Shown here: piece after piece, positions 29,314 to 38,332 of the stretch
How positions within the stretch are numbered: the first letter of the stretch is position 1
Layout of the letters: each line of letters opens with the position of its first letter
The notes under the pieces: generated by a model
Told to the model about the DNA's origin: nothing
Seen by the model: only the letters and a program-made list of their open reading frames with translations
The model's database searches: none
Assembly (NCBI GenBank): GCA_016281925.1
Contig: JAEEJP010000010.1
Location: forward strand, 29,050-93,049
DNA: 64,000 nt
DNA from: Methanomassiliicoccaceae archaeon
GTDB lineage: Archaea > Thermoplasmatota > Thermoplasmata > Methanomassiliicoccales > Methanomethylophilaceae
Reading direction: 5' to 3'
Program-made: the position numbers and the translations under genes

Positions 29314-30255
29314 TCAATCCTTATATTCGTTCATGCCGCGCATCAGAACGCGGCGGTCGTTCTTGGAAATGGAATTCTCATCGACGGATATTGCCAGGGT
29401 GCGCTCGATCCCATCGGTCCTCTTCAGAAGAAGGTCGATCATCCTCAGCGTTTTCCCCATGCCGTTGACTTTGACCATCTCGTTGAAGTTGTCAAACACT
29501 ACCACCGGATTGGTGGATTCGCATATGAATCCGTGCAGCTCGCTTATGAGCGTGCCGTATCCCTGGCTGCTGAAGCCGTCTTCCTTCGGCTTCGGCACCA
29601 TGGCCTTCACATCTATCTTCCCGTAGCCCAGCTCGTCCCTGACCGTTTTCGTCTTCCCCGACGTTATTACTAGGACCGAATATGACTCGGGATCGAACAT
29701 CTTAGCGAATTCGTAGATTTTTTCGGGAGCAGTCTCGAATACGATATATGACAGCCCGAAACGGACGCCGTGCTCGGAAGGGTTCTCCCGAATCGGATCC
29801 GGAATTTTCTTTCTTCTGAAAAACGAAAAGCCTCCGCTGGGCTTCGGTTTCTTGGGCTCAGCCTTCTTCTGCTTCCGCCCGGACTGTTCGGCGGCCGCCG
29901 GAGAGCTGGAGGAGACGCTGTAGAGCGCGCTCAGAAGATGCTCGGTGTCGAAGGGCTTGCGAACGCATCCCTTGACCTCCGGTATGTCCGTGGGTATCTC
30001 CTCCGCTATGGATGCAAGAAGGATCACTTTGAGCTTCACGTCAGGATGGGTCTTTCTGACCTGCTCTATGAAACCGAGGCTGCTTTCGCCCTGGAGGACC
30101 GTGTCCAAGAAAACGATGTCCGGGCGGAAATCGACCGCGCTGGAAACCGCTTCCTGCAGGGTGCCGCAGATGCGTATCTCGCATCCCTGCTCCCTGAGGA
30201 TGTTCTCGACGGCTCTTCTCATCCCGCCTTCGTCATCTATGACCAAAGCCCTCAT
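29314..30255 (-). CDS. Response-regulator receiver domain fused to DUF835-like domain
   Basis: ALVIDDEGGMRRAVENIL, PDIVFLDTVLQGE, VRKPFD; C-terminal GYGTLISELHGFICESTNPVVVFDNFNEMVKVNG... Confidence 0.8.
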   Translation of the reverse strand: MRALVIDDEGGMRRAVENILREQGCEIRICGTLQEAVSSAVDFRPDIVFLDTVLQGESSLGFIEQVRKTHPDVKLKVILLASIAEEIPTDIPEVKGCVRKPFDTEHLLSALYSVSSSSPAAAEQSGRKQKKAEPKKPKPSGGFSFFRRKKIPDPIRENPSEHGVRFGLSYIVFETAPEKIYEFAKMFDPESYSVLVITSGKTKTVRDELGYGKIDVKAMVPKPKEDGFSSQGYGTLISELHGFICESTNPVVVFDNFNEMVKVNGMGKTLRMIDLLLKRTDGIERTLAISVDENSISKNDRRVLMRGMNEYKD

Positions 30256-30400
30256 AACTGAACCCAGCCCTCAATACAGATATTTATATTTAATCAAACC
30301 GAGAACCATGGAAGGAACCGCCGGGGAACCCAGCCCCAGCATGATTCTTTCTGATGACCGGCCGCGACGGCCGTAAATAGATGCGGAAGAGGAGGGATCC

Positions 30401-30550
30401 TCACTGCTTCCTGCTTTCCTTTGCTTTGGGCCTGAGGTTGCTGTAGCCGCACTTCCTGCACTTGGTAGCCTTGGGGGCGTTGGTGGCGTAGCAGTTCATG
30501 CAGACAGACTTGTCAAGGAGCCTTTTCTCAGCTTCTTTGAAGCGTGCCAT
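30401..30550 (-). CDS. rpl40e: 50S ribosomal protein L40e
   Basis: [49 protein letters not shown]. Confidence 0.93.
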   Translation of the reverse strand: MARFKEAEKRLLDKSVCMNCYATNAPKATKCRKCGYSNLRPKAKESRKQ

Positions 30551-31579
30551 CTTTATTCCTCTGAAGATTCGCATTATGCAGGTCATATAAAAAGGTTCTA
30601 TGGCAGACCGTCCGGACGGATGCCGCGGCCGCGGGTCCGATCGCGGAAGCAGAGACCTCTGCTTGATGAAATCTTCGATGGGCCCGGACTCGGATCCCGG
30701 CATCTCGTGGGTGACGTATTCGGGATCCAGGATGTCCAGCAGCTCCCTGCATGACGGATCCGAGAACGGCATGTGCATGTCGATGTTCTTCACGTGATGA
30801 TATACGCCGGGGATGAAATCCTTCAGCGGGCCGTCGCCGGGAACCACGTCCTCGAAGCTCTCGCGGTAATCGGAGGACGCGCTCCAATGGAAATGGACGG
30901 TCTCCACCTTGTCCGTGATATCGCCGCCGTATCCGGCGAAGATGTCTGCGAGGGCGTCTATCCCGTCCTTCTCCGTGCGTATGCCCGGAAGGCAGCTCAT
31001 GAGATGCCCAGTGTCGATGCAGAGGCCCCAGTTCGAGAATTCCAGCTTCCTGTCCAGAAGCCTGAATCCGGAGCCGTCGACCATCCTGAGCCCGGGCCAC
31101 CAGAGGTTCTCGAAAAGGATCCGGAACGGAGGCTCGCCTCCCATGCCTGCGGCGACGCGGTTCATGACCTCGGCGAATTCGGATATGACATGATCGTCGG
31201 AATGGGGGAAATGGTGCGTGCGTATGCTGGGTATGTGCGCGTTTCCCAGATGGAGGACGCCGTAGGGCGGGCGGACCGCATCCGCGCGTCTGATGGCCAG
31301 CGAGATGTTGGATACCACATCCTCCGGGGAACGGCCGTACATGTAGTAGATAGATGAGAGATCGTCCAGATCGTACGGCTTCCCTTCCCAGGCCGCCAGC
31401 CAATCCGTGGCATAAGGGAGGTGGACCGATGCGCTCAGCGGCATATGGGATGCCGGAACGTCATCGTAAGACGTCAGCATCTCCAGGCCGTCGCAGCCGA
31501 TGGCATCCAGGAGGGCGGGAGGCTTCCTCCCGAAGAATCCCATCTCCTGGTATACCGAATAGCTCAGGTAATGCTTCAT
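30551..31579 (-). CDS. Xylose-isomerase-like TIM barrel protein; frame stays open into L40e
   Basis: [11 protein letters not shown]...[10 protein letters not shown]...VETVHFHWS...[17 protein letters not shown] 30401..31579 has no stop before L40e. Confidence 0.65.
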
Positions 31580-31583
31580 GAAC

Positions 31584-32174
31584 TCAGAACAGCTCCAGAG
31601 CGGCGGAGACGGCGGCCTCCACGGCGTTGCTGATGTTGTCCGCGCCTCCGATGATCAGGACGTCGTTCTGGGTGAGCCCGGTATCGCGGATGCTCTTGGC
31701 CACGGCAGGAGATTTCTCGTCCAGATTCCAATCCGGAGGGACCATCAGCTTGCCGTCCCTTATTAGGATGGTGGTGCATCCCTGGGCGCCCATCTTGACC
31801 CCCACGTCCCTCTGCTCCATGCCGTTCTTGACTTTATCGGCCACTCCGAGGACGATTACGGCCTGCTGGAAGTCCCCCATGACGCTTTCGGGGACTTTGA
31901 TGTCGACAGGCCTTATCGGAATCTGCTTCAGGAACTCGAGGCCGGCGGCGGTGATGGTGATCCCGGTCTGCTTGATGAAGATGAAATCCCACTCCTTCAG
32001 CGTATCGATGATCCTGCGCATGCTGCCCTCGCCGATGCCGACTTCCTGGGCCAGTCTCTTCCTGCCCATGCTTTTGCCGTTGGATAGCACATAGAGCGAC
32101 CAGTATACGTTCGCATCGTTGAATCTGAACATCGGTCCGAATTGAGGCTCATCGATAATCTTCAACCGTACCAC
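31584..32174 (-). CDS. Archaeal DUF4443 protein with N-terminal winged helix
   Basis: [56 protein letters not shown]. Confidence 0.75.
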   Translation of the reverse strand: MVRLKIIDEPQFGPMFRFNDANVYWSLYVLSNGKSMGRKRLAQEVGIGEGSMRRIIDTLKEWDFIFIKQTGITITAAGLEFLKQIPIRPVDIKVPESVMGDFQQAVIVLGVADKVKNGMEQRDVGVKMGAQGCTTILIRDGKLMVPPDWNLDEKSPAVAKSIRDTGLTQNDVLIIGGADNISNAVEAAVSAALELF

Positions 32175-32315
32175 CTGAGTAGGATGATATCTGCCTACTC
32201 ATTATTAATGATGTTGGATGGGATTGAAAGCCATCATGCAACTGTAAGTCACATTTCGTGTATGGCCCAATCCGCATCCGCGATTGAAAGGAGAAAGGGG
32301 TTTCAGGGATTGCCG

Positions 32316-33551
32316 TCAGAATGTTCTGACCTTTCCGTCGATGATCATGTCGGAGACTTTGTCCACGTTGTCGAGCCAGTACTCCGCGACGGATTCCGCA
32401 TCGGATTTCCATGCGGACAGGTGGGGGTCGCTTTCCGCGTTGGGCAGGACGATCTGGACGGAAGCGTTGAGAGGCTCGGAAACGGGCTTCCCGATCTGGG
32501 AAAGGAGCCTGACCCTGATCTCGGCCTCGTTGGTTACTTTCTCGGCGATCTCGTCCGCGATGATCTTCGACATGACGTTGTAGATCTTTCCGATGTGGGT
32601 GATCGGGTTCTTTCCGGAGGTGGCCTCCATGGACATCGGCCTGTAAGGCGTGATGAGCCCGTTGCACCTGTTGCCCCTTCCGACGGATCCGTCGTCTCCC
32701 ATCTCCTGGGAAAGCCCGGTGCAGGTCAGATAATAGTTCCCGCGGGCGTAATCGTCGCCGGTGTTGATCTCGAGCTTGTAATTGATGTCTTCGCCGCCTA
32801 TGATCTTGAGGGCGTTGTCGGTGACGCAGTCATACATCTGCTCGATTGCGGACTTGTAATGGTCAGCATCGGGGATATATTTGTCCACCATGGCGCAGGC
32901 GATGGTCATCGTGACCTCGTTTCCGACCCTGGAGCACATGACTTTGACGTCCTGGCCGGTCTCGGGGAGCTTCTTCTTCATCTTTCCGTTGATGAACTCC
33001 TCGGTCTGGAGGGTCAGCCTGTCGGTGACGGAATAAGGCGCGTACCCGACTCCGAATGATGTGTCGTTGGCGAGGGTCTTTCCCGCGCTGTAGATCCCGG
33101 TAAGGTCGTCGGATCCCATGCCAAGCTTGGCGTCGAGGATCACCTGGGAATCGACGTCGAGGTTGGGGAAAGTCTTCTGGAGATAATCGTGGGCGGCCTT
33201 GAGGGCGGTGGGCTTGCAGGGAAGGTCCTTGCGGCTCGCGCCTTCTCCGGCATAGGTAGTCGCGCGACCCACGAGAAGGATGTAGACGGGGTCGATGATG
33301 TATCCTCCGCCGAACTTGGGGGCCGCCTCTCCCGCGGCGATCTGGGTCTCATCGGTGTTGTGGTGCAGAACGTGCCCGAATTCCTTCCTGTACATCCTGC
33401 AGAGGGCTTTGCTGACCTCTTCTGCCAGGGCATCGGAAACGCTGTCCGGATGCCCGATCCCTTTTCTCTCGACAATCTCGATTTTCTTCATCGGCGTAGG
33501 GATCTCATTGAGCCCTTCTGCGTGGATATTCTTCGAAGTCATTGGAAACAA
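32316..33551 (-). CDS. mat: Archaeal-type S-adenosylmethionine synthetase
   Basis: VERKGIGHPDSVSDALAEEVSKAL; HHNTDETQIAAGEAAPKFGGG; GRGNRCNGLITPYRPMSMEATSGKNPITHIGKIYN. Confidence 0.97.
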   Translation of the reverse strand: MFPMTSKNIHAEGLNEIPTPMKKIEIVERKGIGHPDSVSDALAEEVSKALCRMYRKEFGHVLHHNTDETQIAAGEAAPKFGGGYIIDPVYILLVGRATTYAGEGASRKDLPCKPTALKAAHDYLQKTFPNLDVDSQVILDAKLGMGSDDLTGIYSAGKTLANDTSFGVGYAPYSVTDRLTLQTEEFINGKMKKKLPETGQDVKVMCSRVGNEVTMTIACAMVDKYIPDADHYKSAIEQMYDCVTDNALKIIGGEDINYKLEINTGDDYARGNYYLTCTGLSQEMGDDGSVGRGNRCNGLITPYRPMSMEATSGKNPITHIGKIYNVMSKIIADEIAEKVTNEAEIRVRLLSQIGKPVSEPLNASVQIVLPNAESDPHLSAWKSDAESVAEYWLDNVDKVSDMIIDGKVRTF

Positions 33552-33642
33552 TCCCTTTCTGAGTTTAGGAATAGAAAATAGTCGTCATAGATAAACAATA
33601 CGGAAGACAATATTCAAATAAGAATATAATAATTACATATGC

Positions 33643-34206
33643 ATGAAATTCCCGCCGGCAACGGACATCCGCAGGATCAGGAAAAACTTGGATGTCACAC
33701 AGATGCGCCTTTCAGAGCTGTCAGGCGTGAGCCAAAGCACCATCGCCAAAATAGAGCAGGGCAAAATCTCGGCCAGCTATGCCACCGTGGTGAAGCTGTT
33801 CGAGACGCTGGATGAGATCAGGGAATCCGGGAGGAAGGATCCCACCGCGATCGAGGTGGCATCCAAGGGCGTCATGAGCGTCCAGAGCACTGAAAGCATC
33901 ATGAACGTCTCCGAGATGCTCAAAATGACCGGCTATTCCCAGCTTCCGGTCATGGAGGGGGAGATCCCGGTGGGAAGCATATCCGAAAGGGATATCTTCG
34001 ACGCAATGAGGCAGAGCCATTCCGCGGATCAGATGAAATCAACCAGCATATCGAAGATCATGAAGGAATCCTATCCCATAGTCTCCGACAACGCCCCGAT
34101 GTCGTCCGTGACGATGCTCATGACAGACAGCAACGCTGTCCTCGTAGCCAAAAAGGGGAAGATAGTCGGCATCATAACCAACGCCGACATGCTCAAGCTG
34201 ATCTGA
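33643..34206 (+). CDS. XRE-type HTH transcriptional regulator with paired CBS domains
   Basis: RIRKNLDVTQMRLSELSGVSQSTIAKIEQGKISASYATVVKLFE; CBS motifs QLPVMEGEIPVGSISERDI, AVLVAKKGKIVGIITNADML. Confidence 0.9.
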   Translation: MKFPPATDIRRIRKNLDVTQMRLSELSGVSQSTIAKIEQGKISASYATVVKLFETLDEIRESGRKDPTAIEVASKGVMSVQSTESIMNVSEMLKMTGYSQLPVMEGEIPVGSISERDIFDAMRQSHSADQMKSTSISKIMKESYPIVSDNAPMSSVTMLMTDSNAVLVAKKGKIVGIITNADMLKLI

Positions 34207-35127
34207 TCGCTGGCTTCCGATAGCTCTGACCGAACGGCGGGTTATCTCGTAATAACCGAAGTCCTCGGCCAGAACCGTCTCCGGGAAGGCCGCCTTGGCC
34301 TCCTCCAGAACGGCATCCCTGCAATCGTCGTAGCGGTTGCTGATGTGAGTGAGGAACAGGCAGCGCACGCCCGCTTTCCTGGCGGTCTCCGCGGCCTGAA
34401 GCGCAGTGGAATGCAGATGGCTCTCCGCCAGGGGCTCCTCCGATGACGAATACGTGGATTCGTGTATGAGGGCGTCGGCGCCTTTCACGGCTTCGGCTAT
34501 CGCAGGGACGGATCTCGTGTCGCCGGTGTACGCGACGCGGACGCCTTTCCTGACGGGGCCGACCACCTGCTCGGGACGCACGCCTCCGACGGTCTCGCCT
34601 CTTTTCAGGCGGGCCATGTCAGGGCCGTCCTTTATCCCCAGGGACAGCGCCTTCTCCCTATTCAGCTTCCCCGGGACGTCGGGCTCGGACACGATGAAGC
34701 CGACCGATGGAAGGCCGTGGTCCGTCCCGAAAACCGTTATCCTCATCCTGCAGACCGAGAATTCGCTGCCATGGCCGACCTCGACGACTTCCACAGGATA
34801 TTCCGTCTCGCCTTCGGTGGCGTCCATGATCGCCTTCAGAGGGGCGGCGAACCCTTCCGGGCCGTATACGGCGAGCGGCTCCTTCCTTCCCAGAAGCCCC
34901 ATCGTCTGGAGCAGCCCGGGAAGGCCGAGGATGTGGTCGCCGTGCGCGTGCGTGATGAGGACGGCACGGATCTTCATGAATGAGAACGGCGAGATCATCA
35001 GCTGGCGCTGGGAGCCTTCCCCGCAGTCCATGAGGATGATGTCGGATTCGCTGCGCAGAGCGATGCAGGATGTGGACCTGTGCCTGGAGGGGACGCTGGC
35101 TCCCGTGCCGAGAAACAGAATCTCCAT
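34039..35127 (-). CDS. rnz: Ribonuclease Z; C-terminal ~55 aa read antisense into the CBS regulator
   Basis: MEILFLGTGASVPSRHRSTSCIAL; THAHGDHILGLPGLLQTMGL; AYTGDTR; HESTYSS; LFLTHISNRY. Confidence 0.92.
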   Translation of the reverse strand: MEILFLGTGASVPSRHRSTSCIALRSESDIILMDCGEGSQRQLMISPFSFMKIRAVLITHAHGDHILGLPGLLQTMGLLGRKEPLAVYGPEGFAAPLKAIMDATEGETEYPVEVVEVGHGSEFSVCRMRITVFGTDHGLPSVGFIVSEPDVPGKLNREKALSLGIKDGPDMARLKRGETVGGVRPEQVVGPVRKGVRVAYTGDTRSVPAIAEAVKGADALIHESTYSSSEEPLAESHLHSTALQAAETARKAGVRCLFLTHISNRYDDCRDAVLEEAKAAFPETVLAEDFGYYEITRRSVRAIGSQRSDQLEHVGVGYDADYLPLFGYEDSVAVCHEHRHGRHRGVVGDYGIGFLHDLRYAG

Positions 35128-35145
35128 CCGGGCACCGCCGAGAAA

Positions 35146-35355
35146 TCAGTAGACCTGATCCAGGGATCTGTCGGTCTTGGTCTCTTTCTTGAACTCTTTG
35201 TAATGCTCTTTGCAGAGGTGTATCTGCCTCGCGCCGGGATCCTTGAGAGAAAGGGAGGATTTGGATACCTGCTTGATGTTGAACGATCTCTCCGCAGGAT
35301 TGCTGCATCCGGAGACGTCGCAGATCTCCGTTTCTGTCTCATGCTTAGCCAATGA
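35146..35355 (-). CDS. Small conserved hypothetical, possible zinc-binding protein
   Basis: MSLAKHETETEICDVSGCSNPAERSFNIKQV...RQIHLCKEHYKEFKKE; CxxxxC...CxxH pattern; ORF extends to 35415 but an internal Met is more plausible. Confidence 0.55.
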   Translation of the reverse strand, partial: SLAKHETETEICDVSGCSNPAERSFNIKQVSKSSLSLKDPGARQIHLCKEHYKEFKKETKTDRSLDQVY

Positions 35356-35444
35356 CATGACCCCATAATCGTCGCCATAGCGTATAATCGTAATGGGTTG
35401 GATGAAACGTCCCATTTATATATCAACTAAAAACATTCGTTTTT

Positions 35445-36458
35445 ATGAATACTAAAGACGAGATTTTCGATGCGATGGACGGGAAAAGAGGCGACCATGC
35501 GCCCCCGGCCATATTCACCCAGACCGGCACCGTCGGGCAGATGGACGGCTGCGGCGCCTGCTGGCCGGAAGCGAATTTCGATGCTGAGAAAATGGCCCGG
35601 CTGGCTGTCCAGCCCGCCGAGATGTTCGGGTTCGCCATGGCCAAAGTGCCGTTCTGCGTCACCATCATCCCGGAGGCGATGGGATGCCAGATCAGCGGCG
35701 GGAACAAAGGGTCGCAGCCGGCCGTGGTTGCGTCGCCCTGGAGGAACGACGACATGATGCTCGCCGAGCCTCCGGACGTCATGTCCCCGGACGAATTCCT
35801 CTCGTCAGGAAGATGCCCGATGATCCTGGAGGCGGCAGAAAAGGTGAGATCGCGCAGGGAAGACCTCTTCCTGATCTGCGGGATGGAGGACGCGTTCTCG
35901 ACGGCGTACCAGATGACCGGCCTGGAGACGTTCCTGATGGGGGCGATGATGGACCCTGACCTGTGCAGATCATGGGTTGAAGCGGTGAAACCGTGCCTCA
36001 AAGCCTACGCCGCTGCCCTCTCGGAGGTGTCGGACGACGTCCAGATCATAGTGGAATCCGCGACCGACGTGATGCCTGCCGAGATGTTCCATGATTTCGT
36101 GGAGGAAAGCGCTTCCGACATCGTTAAATGCGTCAGAAAATCGTTTTCCACCGTCCACAGCTGCGGGGAGACGTCGGAGATCCTCGAGGACCTGGCATCC
36201 ATGGGCGAAACAGGCCTCTCCGTGGAGACATACTACGATCCCGCAGGCGTCGCGGAGAGGATTGCGAAGAAAGTCCGCATCATCGGCGGGATTCCTCCTG
36301 TAAACCATCTGATGCAAGGCACCCCGGAAATGATCCGCGGGGATGCCATAAGATGCTCGGACCTCGGATTCTCGGTCATAGCGCCGGAATGCGGCGTCCC
36401 GCCGTACACCCCGAACGAAAATCTGGCTGCTCTGGCCGATTACCGGAGACTTCTGTGA
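35445..36458 (+). CDS. Methylcobamide:CoM methyltransferase family protein (MtaA/MtbA, UroD-like)
   Basis: VHSCGETSEILEDLASMG, IIGGIPPVNHLMQGTPE, APECGVPPYTPNENLAALADY. Confidence 0.85.
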   Translation: MNTKDEIFDAMDGKRGDHAPPAIFTQTGTVGQMDGCGACWPEANFDAEKMARLAVQPAEMFGFAMAKVPFCVTIIPEAMGCQISGGNKGSQPAVVASPWRNDDMMLAEPPDVMSPDEFLSSGRCPMILEAAEKVRSRREDLFLICGMEDAFSTAYQMTGLETFLMGAMMDPDLCRSWVEAVKPCLKAYAAALSEVSDDVQIIVESATDVMPAEMFHDFVEESASDIVKCVRKSFSTVHSCGETSEILEDLASMGETGLSVETYYDPAGVAERIAKKVRIIGGIPPVNHLMQGTPEMIRGDAIRCSDLGFSVIAPECGVPPYTPNENLAALADYRRLL

Positions 36459-36528
36459 GCCGTCCCGGGATCCTTTGCCAGCCGGCGGAGAAAAAAGGAT
36501 AATATCTTCCGTCGCTCATGGCGAAAGC

Positions 36529-37188
36529 ATGACCAAGGTCTCACCCTCGATGCTCTCGGCCGATTTCTCAAGGCTCGGCGAAGAACTCGTCCGCGTTGAG
36601 GCGGCCGGCGCGGACTGGGCCCACCTCGACGTCATGGACGGGATGTTCGTCCCCAACATAACCTTCGGACCTCCCATCATAAAATCCATCCGCAGACTGT
36701 CCAGAATCTTCTTCGACGCCCACCTGATGATCGAAGATCCCGCCAGATACGTGAATGCGTTCGCCGATGCCGGCTGCGACATGATCACCGTGCACTGCGA
36801 AGCTGACGGGGACATATACGAGGCGATAGACAGAATCAAGGGAAGAGGCCTCAAAGCAGGGGTTTCCCTCAACCCGGAGACGCCCGCATCCAAAATCATC
36901 CCATATCTGGACGGCGCGGATCTGGCGCTGGTGATGACGGTCCACCCCGGATTCGGAGGGCAGTCCTTCATCGGGGAATGCGTCCCTAAGATAAGCGAGA
37001 TCAGAGAATGGGCAGACAGAAAAGGGAAGAAGCTGGAGATCTCCGTCGACGGCGGGATAAACGCCGATACCGGGAAGGTCTGCGCGGATGCGGGGGCGAC
37101 TGTCCTCGTGGCGGGATCGTCCCTTTTCAGGCTGAACGACATGTCGCCCGAGATAGCTAAATGGAAGCTGTACGGGCCAACCCTCTGA
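36529..37188 (+). CDS. rpe: Ribulose-phosphate 3-epimerase
   Basis: VSPSMLSADFSRLGEEL; HLDVMDGMFVPNITFGP; MTVHPGFGGQSFI; SVDGGINADT. Confidence 0.96.
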   Translation: MTKVSPSMLSADFSRLGEELVRVEAAGADWAHLDVMDGMFVPNITFGPPIIKSIRRLSRIFFDAHLMIEDPARYVNAFADAGCDMITVHCEADGDIYEAIDRIKGRGLKAGVSLNPETPASKIIPYLDGADLALVMTVHPGFGGQSFIGECVPKISEIREWADRKGKKLEISVDGGINADTGKVCADAGATVLVAGSSLFRLNDMSPEIAKWKLYGPTL

Positions 37189-37197
37189 GGCGCGATC

Positions 37198-38241
37198 ATG
37201 GGAGTTAATCTTTCCCCGATAGTGGAGCCCCGGGAGATAGAGCTCGCAGACCTCCGCGGGAAGACCATCGCCATAGATGCCTACAACACGATCTTCCAGT
37301 TCCTCTCCATCATAAGGCAGCCGGACGGGAAGCCCCTCATGGACCGGGACGGGAACGTCACGTCGCATCTGTCCGGGATACTGTACCGCTCGTCCAACCT
37401 CATCGAAGCCGGCGTCGAGCCTGTGTTCGTATTCGACGGCAAGGCCAATGCCCTCAAGGCGGGGACCATAGAGGAAAGGATAGCCCGCAGGGAGAAGGCA
37501 AAGGAGGAATACGAGCAGGCTCTGGCGGAGGGCGACCTGAAGAAGGCATTCTCCAAAGCGCAGCAGACGTCCAGGATGACCCCCGACATACTCGAGAGCT
37601 CCAAAAGGCTGCTGGATCTCCTGGGGATACCTGTGGTTCAGGCTCCCAGCGACGGGGAGGCCCAGGCGGCTTACATGTGCTCGGCCGGGTCGGTCTACGC
37701 GGCCGCATCCCAGGATTTCGATTCCATCCTTTTCGGCGCGCCTCTGCTTATAAGGAACCTCACCATGTCGGGAAGGCGCAAAATCCCCGGCAAAAACGCC
37801 TACAAAGACGTGAAGACCGAGCTGATAGACACAGAAGCCATGCTTCAGAGCTTAGGAGTCACCAGAGAGCAGCTGGTCGACGTATGCATACTCATCGGAA
37901 CGGATTTCAACCACGGGATAGACGGGATAGGGCCGAAGAAAGGGCTGAAACTCATACAGAAGCACGGGAATCTGGAGGAGGCCCTGCCCGCGATAGGAAA
38001 GGAGATCCCGGAATACCAGGAAGTCCGCGACATATTCCTGAACGGACCGAAATCGGACGACTACAACGTCAGGCACGGGACAGCCCTCATGGAAGGGACC
38101 GTGGACATGATGTCCGGATACGGGTTCTCAGAGGACAGGGTCAGAGCCGTGGTCACCAGGATTGAAGCTGCTAGGAAAACCGAAGACAGCAGGAAGAAGC
38201 AGAGGTCCCTGGACAGCTGGTTCCGATCCTCTCTTCGATAA
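37198..38241 (+). CDS. fen: Flap endonuclease 1 (FEN-1)
   Basis: GKTIAIDAYNTIFQFL; PVFVFDGKAN; APSDGEAQAAYM; ASQDFDSILFGAP; LIGTDFNHGIDGIGPKKGLKLI; C-terminal SLDSWF PIP box. Confidence 0.97.
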   Translation: MGVNLSPIVEPREIELADLRGKTIAIDAYNTIFQFLSIIRQPDGKPLMDRDGNVTSHLSGILYRSSNLIEAGVEPVFVFDGKANALKAGTIEERIARREKAKEEYEQALAEGDLKKAFSKAQQTSRMTPDILESSKRLLDLLGIPVVQAPSDGEAQAAYMCSAGSVYAAASQDFDSILFGAPLLIRNLTMSGRRKIPGKNAYKDVKTELIDTEAMLQSLGVTREQLVDVCILIGTDFNHGIDGIGPKKGLKLIQKHGNLEEALPAIGKEIPEYQEVRDIFLNGPKSDDYNVRHGTALMEGTVDMMSGYGFSEDRVRAVVTRIEAARKTEDSRKKQRSLDSWFRSSLR

Positions 38242-38332
38242 GCCGCCGGCACAGTCTTATGGGACCGAACAGACGATGCGGACCCTATCCTCCCGGATAT
38301 GCTTGGAATGGGGGCGGCCTGTCTGCCGGCCT

